From NCBI GenBank assembly GCA_947496605.1, contig CANMDF010000001.1, forward strand, positions 558,001-622,000: DNA of 64,000 nt. The letters run 5' to 3'. The translations under genes and the position numbers were made by a program. This document shows, one piece after another, positions 44,141 through 52,965 of the stretch (position 1 is the first letter of the stretch; the number at the start of each line of letters is the position of its first letter). This stretch comes from an uncultured Paracoccaceae bacterium. Its GTDB lineage: Bacteria > Pseudomonadota > Alphaproteobacteria > Rhodobacterales > Rhodobacteraceae. Under the pieces are notes generated by a model, which made no database searches, was not told the DNA's origin, and worked only from the letters and a program-made list of their open reading frames with translations.

Positions 44141-44159
44141 CTGATCCGGGAGGGATCAG
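44141..44159 (+). promoter_or_regulatory. 5'-leader hairpin before TAXI binding-protein gene
   Basis: CTGATCC (44141-44147) and GGATCAG (44153-44159) form a perfect 7-bp stem 25 bases ahead of the ATG. A smaller TGCAC/GTGCA arm pair precedes it (44114-44128). Possible mRNA-stabilising leader. Confidence 0.4.
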
Positions 44160-44184
44160 AAATTCTTAGTGGAGGAAGACAAAA

Positions 44185-45165
44185 ATGAAAATCGCAGCAC
44201 TTATCGCGACAACGGCCCTCACGGCCACAACAGCATTCGCCGATGGCCACACAGCCGATTGGCCTGAAAGCTTTACTGTGGGCACAGCATCCCAGGGCGG
44301 CACATACTTCGCCTATGGTTCCGGCTGGGCCAACTTGGTGGCCGAAGAGTTGGGCCTGACAGGCGGCGGCGAAGTTACCGGTGGTCCTATGCAGAACATG
44401 GCGCTGGTCCACACAGGCGACGCACAGTTCGGCATGACAACAATGGGCCCAGCGGCTGAATCCATCGCAGGTACAAACCCAATCGCGCCCGGTCTACAAA
44501 TGACCAACGCTTGTGCGATGTTCCCAATGTATCAAACACCATTCTCGGTCACTGCATTGTCTTCATCCGGCATCACATCCATCGCGGATATTCCTGATGG
44601 CGCACGCATCGGCTTTGGCCCAGCGGGTTCTACATCCGACACATACTTCCCACGTATGATGGAAGAGCTGGGTGTGAACTTTGAGCGTCGCAACGGCGGC
44701 TGGAACGATCTTGGTGGTCAGTTGCAGGACGGCCTGTTGGACGTGATCGCATTCGCGGCTGGTGTGCCTGTTCCTGCTGTGTCTCAGTTGGAAGTCCAGA
44801 CAGACGTGAACATCATCGAGTTCACCGAAGAAGAGCAAGCGACTATCCAAGCGGCCTTCCCAGTGGCGTCCTTCGATATCGCAGCCGACACATACACAAC
44901 ACTGGAAGCGCCCGCGCGTTCGGTCTCCATGTGGAACTTTGCGATTGCAAACTGTGATCTGCCAGCGTCCTTCGTCAAAGCAGCCGTGGACGTGGTTATG
45001 TCCGACAACGAGCGTATGGTGAACATCCACCGTGCTGCGCGTTCTACACTGCCTGAGAACTACACAAAGAACGCAGGCGTTCTGCCATGGCACCCCGGTG
45101 CGGCTGAGTGGTTCATCGAGAACGCAGGCGCAGACATCCCAGCGGACCAGATTTTTGGCAACTAA
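44185..45165 (+). CDS. TRAP transporter solute-binding subunit, TAXI family
   Basis: A 326-residue periplasmic binding protein. Signal peptide MKIAALIATTALTATTAFA, then SFTVGTASQGGTYFAYGSGWANLV, the start typical of TAXI proteins; IADIPDGARIGFGPAGSTSDTY (about residues 132-153) is also family-typical. TAXI systems take up organic acids such as glutamate or 2-oxoglutarate in characterised cases. GTGGAGGAAG precedes the ATG. Expression is probably from the sigma-54 promoter under DctB/DctD. The fused permease gene follows. Confidence 0.92.
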   Translation: MKIAALIATTALTATTAFADGHTADWPESFTVGTASQGGTYFAYGSGWANLVAEELGLTGGGEVTGGPMQNMALVHTGDAQFGMTTMGPAAESIAGTNPIAPGLQMTNACAMFPMYQTPFSVTALSSSGITSIADIPDGARIGFGPAGSTSDTYFPRMMEELGVNFERRNGGWNDLGGQLQDGLLDVIAFAAGVPVPAVSQLEVQTDVNIIEFTEEEQATIQAAFPVASFDIAADTYTTLEAPARSVSMWNFAIANCDLPASFVKAAVDVVMSDNERMVNIHRAARSTLPENYTKNAGVLPWHPGAAEWFIENAGADIPADQIFGN

Positions 45166-45176
45166 GCCTTGATCAC

Positions 45177-45207
45177 CCTGAGGCCGCGCGTTTCGTGCGG
45201 CCTCAGG
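45177..45207 (+). promoter_or_regulatory. Intercistronic stem-loop after the TAXI binding-protein gene
   Basis: CCTGAGGCCGC (45177-45187) and GCGGCCTCAGG (45197-45207), a perfect 11-bp stem, followed after a few bases by TTTTTT. It can act as a partial terminator, lowering permease expression relative to the binding protein. Confidence 0.7.
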
Positions 45208-45284
45208 CCACTTGATTTTTTCGAACAGTTTGATGCAGGCTTGCCGTCCGTCAGGGCATTCTAGCCACATGCGAGGACCACACC

Positions 45285-47507
45285 ATGAATACCAATACCC
45301 AAAAAGACGACCAGACCGAGGGCCCTGTCCTTGCCGAAGGTGTCGATGAAGAGCCGGTTGAGAATAACCGCCGTATCTTTACCGGGCGCACGTATCTGGT
45401 CATCGCGGGTGTTTCGGCGTTCTACGCGCTGTTCCATATGGCGGCATTGAACGGGTGGTCCATTCGTGGCTGGACTGGCATCGACATTCCGTTCCTGCCG
45501 GTTTTCCCGATGGAGACCTGGAACTTTCGCATCGTCCACATCGCCGGCGCATTGATCCTTGGCTTTATGCTTTATTCTGCGCGCGCCTTTCCTGACAAAG
45601 ACGCTGACAGCCACAGCGTGCTCGACTACCTCGCTTATGCAGCCCTGCTGCCTGCCCTTTACGCCTGTTACACAGCGCTTGGCTTTGCCGCGGATATCCA
45701 AGGCGGAGTGATGTGGAATGGTATTGATGAAGGCATCCGCAACGCTGAAATCTACCACTACGGTTATCCGCTGATTGCCGCCACGATCGTGGGTACCATT
45801 CTAGGTTGGATGCGGCCGCGCGTGCGCGGCACGATTGCGCCGGCTGATCTGGTACTCAGCGTTTGCGCGATTGCTGTGGCGATGTACTTGATCACCATCT
45901 TCGGCACGTTGATGCGCAACTCGACTGGTACCTCGTTTGCACCCATCGGGATGAGCCTTGCCGCTGTTGCAGGAACCGCGTTGATCATGGAAATGACACG
46001 CCGTGTCACCGGGATGGCGCTGATCACCATCGCAGCCATATTCCTGCTTTACGTCTTTGTCGGCGACCTACTCCCGGGCTTCCTGAACGCGCCAGACATC
46101 ACATGGCAGCGCTTCTTTAGCCAAGTCTATACAGACGCGGGTATCCTAGGGCCAACGACCGCCGTTTCTTCAACCTACATCATCCTGTTCATCATCTTTG
46201 CAGCCTTCCTACAGGCGTCCAAAGTCGGCGACTACTTTGTGAACTTCGCCTTTGCGTGTGCAGGTCGCGCGCGCGGTGGTCCTGCTAAGGTTGCGATCTT
46301 TGCATCCGGTCTGATGGGCATGATCAACGGCACGTCTGCGGGTAACGTAGTGGCGACTGGTTCACTAACGATACCGCTAATGAAGAAGGTCGGTTATAAA
46401 CCCACAACCGCCGGTGCGGTTGAGGCCGCCGCCTCAACCGGTGGTCAAATCATGCCGCCGATCATGGGCGCTGGTGCGTTCATCATGGCCGAGATTACAG
46501 GTATTCCTTACACCGATATCGCTATTGCCGCGATCATTCCGGCGGTGCTTTATTTCGTGTCGATCTACTTCATGGTCGACTTTGAGGCCGCCAAACTGGG
46601 CATGCGCGGCATGCGCGAAGATGAGCTGCCAAAGCTCAAAGACATGGTGCGCCGCGTGTTCCTGTTCCTTCCGATCATTATTTTGATTGGTGCATTGTTC
46701 ATGGGCTATTCTGTGATCCGTGCGGGTACTTTAGCAACAGCATCCGCGGCAGTCGTCAGTTGGTTCACGCCCTACCGGATGGGTATCCGGTCGGTCACCA
46801 AAGCGTTTGAGTTGGCCGGCATCATGTCCATCCAGATCATCGCGGTCTGTGCCTGCGCAGGTATCATCGTGGGCGTGATTTCCCTGACAGGCGTTGGCGC
46901 GCGGTTCTCATCCGTGTTGCTTAATATCGCAGAAACAAACCAACTGCTGGCCCTGTTCTTTGCCATGTGCATCGCGATCCTGCTGGGCATGGGGATGCCG
47001 ACAACAGCGGCTTATGCCGTTGCAGCCTCGGTCGTTGCCCCCGGTCTTGTGCAGCTGGGCATCCCGATGCTGACCGCGCACTTCTTTGTCTTCTACTTTG
47101 CGGTCGTCTCAGCCATCACGCCACCTGTGGCCTTGGCCAGTTATGCGGCGGCGGGGATATCGGGGTCGAACCCGATGGCCACGTCCGTGGCATCGTTCAA
47201 GATCGGTATCTCGGCCTTCATTGTACCGTTCATGTTCTTCTACAACGGGGCCATATTGATGGACGGCACATGGTTTGAGGTCATCCGCGCAGGCATTACC
47301 GCCATCTTTGGGGTGTTCCTGCTATCCTCAGGCGTTCAAGGCTGGTGGGTCGGTGACCGCGCTGCTTGGCCAATCCGCATTGCATTGCTGCTGGTTGCAC
47401 TCTTTATGATCGAAGGCGGTTGGATTTCTGATCTGATCGGGATCGGTGGCGCAATTGGATTGTATTTCTTAGCGCAGGTCACCCGCCCCAAAGCTGTCGC
47501 GCCATAA
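45285..47507 (+). CDS. TRAP transporter fused DctQM-type permease (TAXI-associated)
   Basis: A 740-residue membrane protein in which the small 4-helix and large 12-helix TRAP subunits are fused, the normal partner of TAXI binding proteins. After a polar N-terminus (about 45 residues) come about 18 hydrophobic segments. AKVAIFASGLMGMINGTSAGNVVATGS (about residues 336-362) and AAASTGGQIMPPIMGAGAFIMAE (about 380-402) are the DctM-type signatures, and GMGMPTTAAYAVAA (about 567-580) is the third. Substrate unknown; an organic acid is likely. Confidence 0.93.
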   Translation: MNTNTQKDDQTEGPVLAEGVDEEPVENNRRIFTGRTYLVIAGVSAFYALFHMAALNGWSIRGWTGIDIPFLPVFPMETWNFRIVHIAGALILGFMLYSARAFPDKDADSHSVLDYLAYAALLPALYACYTALGFAADIQGGVMWNGIDEGIRNAEIYHYGYPLIAATIVGTILGWMRPRVRGTIAPADLVLSVCAIAVAMYLITIFGTLMRNSTGTSFAPIGMSLAAVAGTALIMEMTRRVTGMALITIAAIFLLYVFVGDLLPGFLNAPDITWQRFFSQVYTDAGILGPTTAVSSTYIILFIIFAAFLQASKVGDYFVNFAFACAGRARGGPAKVAIFASGLMGMINGTSAGNVVATGSLTIPLMKKVGYKPTTAGAVEAAASTGGQIMPPIMGAGAFIMAEITGIPYTDIAIAAIIPAVLYFVSIYFMVDFEAAKLGMRGMREDELPKLKDMVRRVFLFLPIIILIGALFMGYSVIRAGTLATASAAVVSWFTPYRMGIRSVTKAFELAGIMSIQIIAVCACAGIIVGVISLTGVGARFSSVLLNIAETNQLLALFFAMCIAILLGMGMPTTAAYAVAASVVAPGLVQLGIPMLTAHFFVFYFAVVSAITPPVALASYAAAGISGSNPMATSVASFKIGISAFIVPFMFFYNGAILMDGTWFEVIRAGITAIFGVFLLSSGVQGWWVGDRAAWPIRIALLLVALFMIEGGWISDLIGIGGAIGLYFLAQVTRPKAVAP

Positions 47508-47530
47508 GGCAACAGCCAGACTTATGACCA

Positions 47531-47564
47531 GAAAGAGCGGCGTTTTTCGCCGCTCTTTCTTTGT
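47531..47564 (+). terminator. Terminator of the TRAP operon
   Basis: AAAGAGCGGCG and CGCCGCTCTTT form a perfect stem of about 11 bp around a TTTTT-type loop, followed by CTTTG. It begins 24 bases after the permease stop. Confidence 0.85.
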
Positions 47565-47756
47565 TACGTACATGCGACCTTTAAACGCGCGCGTGACACT
47601 CTACATCACCACACAGACCAATGTTATCGGAGCGCCAATGTCACCGCAGCCTTGCCAATTTTTCTGGTGTGACAATAGCTATTACACTTCGCAGCCAAAT
47701 GCGTTATTCCACCCTTCAGACTATGGCCAGAACGACACCCAATCAGGAAATATGCT

Positions 47757-48737
47757 TTGATTGAACTCACGACTTATGAGCTTTTTGTTTTGGCCGCTGG
47801 TGCAATGGCATTCGGCCTTTATCTATTGATCAAGGGTGGTGATTGGACGGTTGATGCGGCCGTATTCGTTGCCGAACGGACGGGGCTTTCGCCGTTGTTC
47901 ATTGGCGCGACGATCGTGTCATTCGGCACTTCGGTGCCCGAATTATTCACATCCGTAAATGCAAACTTACAAGGTTATCCCGGCATCTCGCTCGGGAATG
48001 TCTTGGGCTCCAACGTCGCAAATATACTGTTGGTTTTGGGGGCCACAGCCTTTGTTTTTAAGGTGACAGCAAATCCCAAACATTTGGCCAAAGATCTTGG
48101 TATGATGCTTTTGGCCACGGCCATCATGGCATATGGCATGATCTCGGACAGTTTCACGCAAGCCTTTGGTCTGGCCATGTTCGCGATCCTCGCGACCTTT
48201 GTTTACTACCAATACAAAACCGACAGCATTGTCATCGAAGAAGATGATGACGAAGACGATAGCCCCAGCATCACCACAATGAAGGGCGCGATCATCACGC
48301 TTTTGGGTGGTCTCGCGGCACTTGCCTTGGGGTCAGAATTTTTGGTCAAAGGTGCCGTGCAGACAGGTACCGCAATTGGCGTACCTGAAGCGGTCATCGG
48401 TATGACCGTCGTGGCATTCGGAACCTCATTGCCTGAGCTATCGACCTGCATTGCCGCCGCACGCAAACAATCTGTCGGCCTGATCCTTGGCAATATCATC
48501 GGATCAAACACGTTTAACATCATGTCGATCCTTGCGCTGACCGCCGTGATCAAGCCCCTGTCGGTTGACCCTGTCCTGCTCGGCATTGAGCTTTGGGCGA
48601 CCGTCGCAGTGACAATCCTCTTCGCTGCGTGGATGCTGATCGTGGGCAAGATCACCAAACCGGTCGGGATCGTTATGATGTTGGCCTATGTCGCGTTTAT
48701 TGCCGTGCAGTACTTACAACCGCAAATGGTGACCTAA
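47757..48737 (+). CDS. Ca2+/Na+ antiporter, CaCA family (YrbG-like)
   Basis: A 326-residue exchanger with two inverted repeats of about five membrane segments. Alpha repeats: GATIVSFGTSVPELFTSVNANLQG (about residues 51-74) with GNVLGSNVANILLVLG, and GMTVVAFGTSLPELSTCIAAARK (about 216-238) with GNIIGSNTFNIMSIL. Between them is a short acidic linker (VIEEDDDEDD, about 158-167), a likely cation-sensing loop. The start is TTG at 47757 with AGGAA upstream. It is followed after 5 bases by the FemAB-like gene. Confidence 0.9.
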   Translation: MIELTTYELFVLAAGAMAFGLYLLIKGGDWTVDAAVFVAERTGLSPLFIGATIVSFGTSVPELFTSVNANLQGYPGISLGNVLGSNVANILLVLGATAFVFKVTANPKHLAKDLGMMLLATAIMAYGMISDSFTQAFGLAMFAILATFVYYQYKTDSIVIEEDDDEDDSPSITTMKGAIITLLGGLAALALGSEFLVKGAVQTGTAIGVPEAVIGMTVVAFGTSLPELSTCIAAARKQSVGLILGNIIGSNTFNIMSILALTAVIKPLSVDPVLLGIELWATVAVTILFAAWMLIVGKITKPVGIVMMLAYVAFIAVQYLQPQMVT

Positions 48738-48742
48738 GCCCC

Positions 48743-49840
48743 GTGGCCGGTGATGTCGCCAATGATCCAAGCTTGGTTCAAAAGCTTGTCCACGTTACCA
48801 GCCGTGGCCCGACGACCAACCTAATCAGAAACTTAGACGCGCAAATGTCATTGCTTGATGCCGGTGGCATCAGCTTTCCCGTCAGCGTCAGCAACCCGCC
48901 CAACTGCTATCTATGTTGCCCAAGCACTGCCTATATCGACTATGCACTTGAGGAAACGAGGCACTTCACCAAACGGGCCACACTTCAAACACTACTGATT
49001 GGACTGATCCAAGCCTGTCGGCCCTTGGTCCGGGCCACCGGATTGGACCATCAAGTTCAGTTGAACAATTGGCTTTTTTCCACCAATCCTGTCCCCATTA
49101 TTGATGAAAACTGTGCCCAGGACATTGTCGCAAAACTGGTGCAAGCACACCCCAAACGCGCCATCGTCATTCGTTCATTGAACGATCTTGCAGATCAGGA
49201 CAGCATTGCCTCTTTGAAATCCGCCGGCTTTCAAATGTTGCCCGCACGGCAAGTCTATCTGTTTGATCCGACAGACAACGTAAAGCCTAGTCGGGATATG
49301 AAAGCCGACGCGGCGCTACTGGCGCAATCGGATTATGTCATGGTTGATGCGCATGAATTTAGCGCCGATGACTGGACACGTACCGCAATGCTTTACGACA
49401 TGCTCTATATAGGCCGATATTCTGGTCTGAACCCCCAATACACCCCACGGTTCTTTGCTCAGGCGCATCAAGTCGGCTTGCTCAAGATCATTGGCCTGCG
49501 CGGCCCAGATGAGCGGTTGGATGGTGTCATAGGGCTCTTTGCCAACGGGCAAACGATGACCGCACCAATTTTAGGCCATGATACGTCCATCGACCAAAGC
49601 GTCGGGTTGTATCGCATGTTAACAGCAATCGCACAGTCCCATGCCACCACTGAGGGGTTGTTGTATAATCGCAGCGCAGGTGCCGCCGCGTTCAAACGTC
49701 ACCGCAATGCGCAGCCTGCGATTGAGTATAACGCCGTTTATGTGAACCACCTGAACCCAGGAAAGCGCTTCGCGACATGGTTGGTGAAATCAATTCTAGC
49801 ACGCGTGGGTGTGCCGATCATGAAACGCTTTGAACTTTAG
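48743..49840 (+). CDS. Unassigned protein, GNAT/FemAB-like C-terminal half
   Basis: A 365-residue protein starting at GTG 48743, 5 bases after the antiporter stop. The C-terminal half (LKIIGLRGPDERLDGVIGLF, then TAPILGHDTSIDQSVGLYRML and SAGAAAFKRHRNAQPAIEYNAVYVNHL) has the look of acyl-CoA or aminoacyl-dependent N-acyltransferases of the GNAT/FemAB type. The N-terminal half is not recognisable and holds a cysteine cluster (NCYLCCPST, about residues 52-60). Its 3' end overlaps the ATP-grasp gene by 4 bases, tail to tail, so a link to that biosynthetic set is likely but not proven. Confidence 0.6.
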   Translation: MAGDVANDPSLVQKLVHVTSRGPTTNLIRNLDAQMSLLDAGGISFPVSVSNPPNCYLCCPSTAYIDYALEETRHFTKRATLQTLLIGLIQACRPLVRATGLDHQVQLNNWLFSTNPVPIIDENCAQDIVAKLVQAHPKRAIVIRSLNDLADQDSIASLKSAGFQMLPARQVYLFDPTDNVKPSRDMKADAALLAQSDYVMVDAHEFSADDWTRTAMLYDMLYIGRYSGLNPQYTPRFFAQAHQVGLLKIIGLRGPDERLDGVIGLFANGQTMTAPILGHDTSIDQSVGLYRMLTAIAQSHATTEGLLYNRSAGAAAFKRHRNAQPAIEYNAVYVNHLNPGKRFATWLVKSILARVGVPIMKRFEL

Positions 49841-50955
49841 TCACCATTCCAGGCGATGTCCTGCGTTGTCGCTTGTGTCAAACTTGTCCTGTTGCGCAGC
49901 GCGATCGCTGCAAATTCAAGTGTTGCAAGCAATTGTCGCCGCGCAGGTCGCATGTCATCGGGCCAAGCAATGACATCTGCCATCTCGTTCATATCACGCC
50001 AACATCCGCGTAGATTTTGCGATGGTCCATAAAGCAACATAGCGGCTTTTACGCCCAAGTTTTGGGTCACCTCAGGCTTACACATCACACCCTCAAGCAA
50101 TGCTTTGGCGAAAGGCATTGGCGCGTCAAAGAAATGAATGCCGCTTGTGGCCCTTGGATTGCATTCAATCGCCACAACCGTCCCATCAGATCGCTTGATG
50201 AAATCGAATGAAACCTGACCATGCCAAACCGTGCCTTCAACGAACCGTTCAACGAAGGCGCGAATGCCTGCATCGACTATAGGCTTGAACGCAATGCCTG
50301 CACCTTTTCCGGCACGGTATGTGGGTTGATAGCTTGAAAGCATGACCAGCCTCCCTTTGACCGCGACCGCATAGGCACATTGCTCTTGTCCCGCGACAAA
50401 CTCTTGTGCAACCCACGGGGTGGCGGCCGTTGGCGTAATCCGGGCGCTGCGTGGCTGTACCAATACATCCGTCGCAAAGCGCGACCAGACAGGTTTAAAC
50501 ACCAAGTCCTGCGAAGGGGTCTTCAGTGCGCTGACGTCATCATTGGACTGCAATAACACTGTCTTGGGAACGGCCAGGCCCAACGATTGTGCGGTTGCAA
50601 CAAATGCGAACTTATTGTGGGCAGACCTCAGCAATTGCATACTGGGTGCAAAAAGCGTGGCTGGCATGTTGTCCCTCTCCCACAAGGCGGCAAGATAGAA
50701 GATCTCTTCGCAAGTCGGGATGACCAGATCGATGTTATGGGCCAGTAACGCTTCTCGAACCGCCGTCCCATACATGCCACACAGTCCATTTGCGGGCGAC
50801 AACCGCACATATGCCGCGCTTGCATCTGATGCGGCTGCAAGGGGCCAGCGCAAACTATCGGCTGTGATCACCCTGTGCCCTGCCCCATGCAGCAGCCGCG
50901 CTAGATGCAAAGCGGCGGGCGCACGCGCACCGGTTATCAAAACGCGCAAGGTCAT
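49837..50955 (-). CDS. ATP-grasp ligase of a putative biosynthetic cluster
   Basis: A 372-residue protein. N-terminal Rossmann-like pre-ATP-grasp domain (MTLRVLITGARAPAALHLARLLHGAGHRVI), ATP-binding region with LVFKPVWSRFATDVLVQP and WVAQEFVAGQEQCAYAV, and the metal-binding end with GQVSFDFIKRSDGTVVAIECNPRATSG (about residues 241-267, E and N as Mg ligands). Such enzymes join a carboxylate to an amine, hydroxyl or thiol through an acyl phosphate. Last gene of the five-gene minus-strand set, with a 4-base overlap to the adenylating-enzyme gene. Confidence 0.8.
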   Translation of the reverse strand: MTLRVLITGARAPAALHLARLLHGAGHRVITADSLRWPLAAASDASAAYVRLSPANGLCGMYGTAVREALLAHNIDLVIPTCEEIFYLAALWERDNMPATLFAPSMQLLRSAHNKFAFVATAQSLGLAVPKTVLLQSNDDVSALKTPSQDLVFKPVWSRFATDVLVQPRSARITPTAATPWVAQEFVAGQEQCAYAVAVKGRLVMLSSYQPTYRAGKGAGIAFKPIVDAGIRAFVERFVEGTVWHGQVSFDFIKRSDGTVVAIECNPRATSGIHFFDAPMPFAKALLEGVMCKPEVTQNLGVKAAMLLYGPSQNLRGCWRDMNEMADVIAWPDDMRPARRQLLATLEFAAIALRNRTSLTQATTQDIAWNGD

Positions 50956-52178
50956 GCTTGCGGGCAGTAACGGTTTTCGACACGGCGCAGTTTGCGCGTC
51001 ATATCGGCTGTGATCTGTTGAAATGTGACAACAACATCTGCGCGCGTATGCCGCGCGTTCAGAACGCTATCAAGGGCGCACTTCACGGCATCTCGATCAC
51101 AGCCAATGGGTATCATTGCCTCAATGGTCTTGGGACCCGTTTGGACAACCCGAAAATCGTTTATTCTTCGGTCAGCATCAACGACAGCGTTTCGCAGGAT
51201 ATCTGGGGTAATCGTAATGCCTGAAAGAATGAAACAGTCGTCTTTCCGCCCGACAACCTCGGCCACCGTGCGGTGCGGCAACCCGCATTCACAAGGCGGA
51301 CCAAGACGAATGAGATCATTCATGCGGTACCGCGCCATGATCTGCACATCACGGCTAAAATCGCTGACAATCACCTCATGTAGGCCGGGGCTTTGTGCGA
51401 TCTCAGGCAACTCAAAATGCATTGTATCTTCGCACAAATGCAGTGTTCCGCGCGGACAAGAAACTGCCATAAGTCCCTCTGTGGCCATATATATCTGCCC
51501 AACAGTCTGATTAAAGTATGCCCTGATGACATTCCTATCCAGCGCATCCAAAGTCTCTGCGCCCGCAAAAATATGACTGGGGTTCAAAGTGAGTTTTTGC
51601 TCTGCCATCAAGCGCAAGACCTTCGGTGGTGCAATTATCACTGTCGGTCGGAATGCACATAGCGCATCGGCCCAATCACTTGCGAGATCAAAGAACTGCA
51701 ACCTTAGTCGCCCCATTTGATTGGCGCTGTCATAAAGCGGCGTATTCATCGGCAGCAGCACCGCGATCCTGTGTCGTGTGCGCCAAAACCCGGGCAGCGC
51801 TTTGGCCAAGATTGTGCCCAACCATTTGTAGCGCTCGGCCTGTGAGATCACAAATAAACCCCGATTGCCGCTGGTTCCCGTACTGGCGCCAACAATGTAA
51901 TTTTCGACGTGTTTGTCGCCGTCAAAGGCGTTCCACCCCATGTCAGCGGTGATCCCTTGTGTGTTGAAGGCTGCAAAGTCAGCCATCAGATCAGCCTTCT
52001 CGACAATGGGCAGGTCTGTCAGCACTTTATAAGTCTTGTTCTGATAGAACGGCACCCGCGGTACGGCCTGATCTAGCCAACGGTCCAGACGTTTCCGGCT
52101 TATCGCCTTGAGTTGCGCATCCGTCTTAACGGAACGCGCCGACCAGTATGCCAAAACCGCATGCCGAAGATCAAACAT
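50952..52178 (-). CDS. PaaK/F390-synthetase-like adenylate-forming enzyme
   Basis: A 408-residue ANL-type enzyme of the phenylacetate-CoA ligase-related clade. VGASTGTSGNRGLFVIS (about residues 97-113) is the ATP P-loop, YMATEGLMAVSCP (about 229-241) the adenine motif, and YRMNDLIRLGPPCECGLPHRTVAEVVGRKDD (about 289-319) the hinge region with a CxC pair, as in the F390-synthetase-related proteins. ATG 52178 overlaps the MBL gene stop by 8 bases; an ATG at 52196 is also possible. It would activate a carboxylic acid as acyl adenylate; the substrate is unknown. Confidence 0.82.
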   Translation of the reverse strand: MFDLRHAVLAYWSARSVKTDAQLKAISRKRLDRWLDQAVPRVPFYQNKTYKVLTDLPIVEKADLMADFAAFNTQGITADMGWNAFDGDKHVENYIVGASTGTSGNRGLFVISQAERYKWLGTILAKALPGFWRTRHRIAVLLPMNTPLYDSANQMGRLRLQFFDLASDWADALCAFRPTVIIAPPKVLRLMAEQKLTLNPSHIFAGAETLDALDRNVIRAYFNQTVGQIYMATEGLMAVSCPRGTLHLCEDTMHFELPEIAQSPGLHEVIVSDFSRDVQIMARYRMNDLIRLGPPCECGLPHRTVAEVVGRKDDCFILSGITITPDILRNAVVDADRRINDFRVVQTGPKTIEAMIPIGCDRDAVKCALDSVLNARHTRADVVVTFQQITADMTRKLRRVENRYCPQA

Positions 52179-52965
52179 TGGGTGGCGACCAATCATAGGG
52201 GGTTTGCGCTGGATCGTGGCACAACATCACTTCACCGCCTTCGTTGGCAAAGCGCCGTACCAATGCCATGCTTTCGCGCAAATTCTCAGCATTATGTGCG
52301 ATCAGGCTTGCTGGAAATCCCGGACTGCGATCCTCTGATATACCCGCCAACAGCCATTGCGCGTCCACCGCATAAAGCAAAGGCGTATCGCCGGTGAAAC
52401 ATAGTCCAAAGTGGCCTTGCGCATGCCCCGGCAAAGGCAGCGCCAGAATGCTACCATCGCCCAATATATCAAAGCCATCACCCAAACCAAACGGCAACAT
52501 CGCGGTCGGGAATCTGCGCAATGAAACCTGTCTTTCCACAAAATCATCGGGCAGTAATTCCGCAAAAACACCTTCGGCCAAACTGCCCGTCAGGACGTCA
52601 TCTGTGATGAACACGGCATGCGGAAAATCGTTTAAATAGCCCACATGATCAGCATGGAGATGGGTCACCAAGATTTTGTTTACGTCGTCGGGCTTAAACC
52701 CGTGCGCGTCCAACAAAGCGATCGGACTGGCTGCTGTGTATATTTTTGGGCGTAGCGCCCAGTTGTAGGCCCTGAGTGCAAAGCTTCTTCCACGACCTTG
52801 TGTTAAGCGCGGCCCACACCCAGCGTCGATCAAGATTGGACCCTGGCTTGGATGGATCACTAAACCACAGCGAACCGGCAGCGTGACCGGGCCTTTACCG
52901 CCTCGCAGAATGTATCGCTTTCGGGTCGTAAAAGACGCCGTGTTTGCAAAGGTTGGGCGGATCAT
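52171..52965 (-). CDS. Metallo-beta-lactamase-fold hydrolase
   Basis: A 264-residue cytoplasmic hydrolase. LVTHLHADHVGYL (about residues 98-110) is the dinuclear-zinc HxHxDH motif. GHAQGHFGLCF (about 176-186), YAVDAQWLL (about 193-201) and the C-terminal LCHDP provide the remaining metal ligands, in an arrangement close to AHL lactonases and similar esterases. In this cluster it may hydrolyse a thioester or lactone intermediate. The ATG overlaps the stop of the SDR gene by 4 bases. Confidence 0.85.
   Translation of the reverse strand: MIRPTFANTASFTTRKRYILRGGKGPVTLPVRCGLVIHPSQGPILIDAGCGPRLTQGRGRSFALRAYNWALRPKIYTAASPIALLDAHGFKPDDVNKILVTHLHADHVGYLNDFPHAVFITDDVLTGSLAEGVFAELLPDDFVERQVSLRRFPTAMLPFGLGDGFDILGDGSILALPLPGHAQGHFGLCFTGDTPLLYAVDAQWLLAGISEDRSPGFPASLIAHNAENLRESMALVRRFANEGGEVMLCHDPAQTPYDWSPPNV

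Noticed and set aside
47524..47760. Open frame of 78 codons between the TRAP permease and the antiporter
   Set aside because: It begins at the terminator stem, lacks a ribosome site and looks like random translation.
52171..52965. AHL lactonase (quorum quenching) for the MBL protein, linked to the LuxR solo
   Set aside because: The HxHxDH motif is shared by many hydrolases, and the gene is locked into a biosynthetic operon over 30 kb from the LuxR gene.
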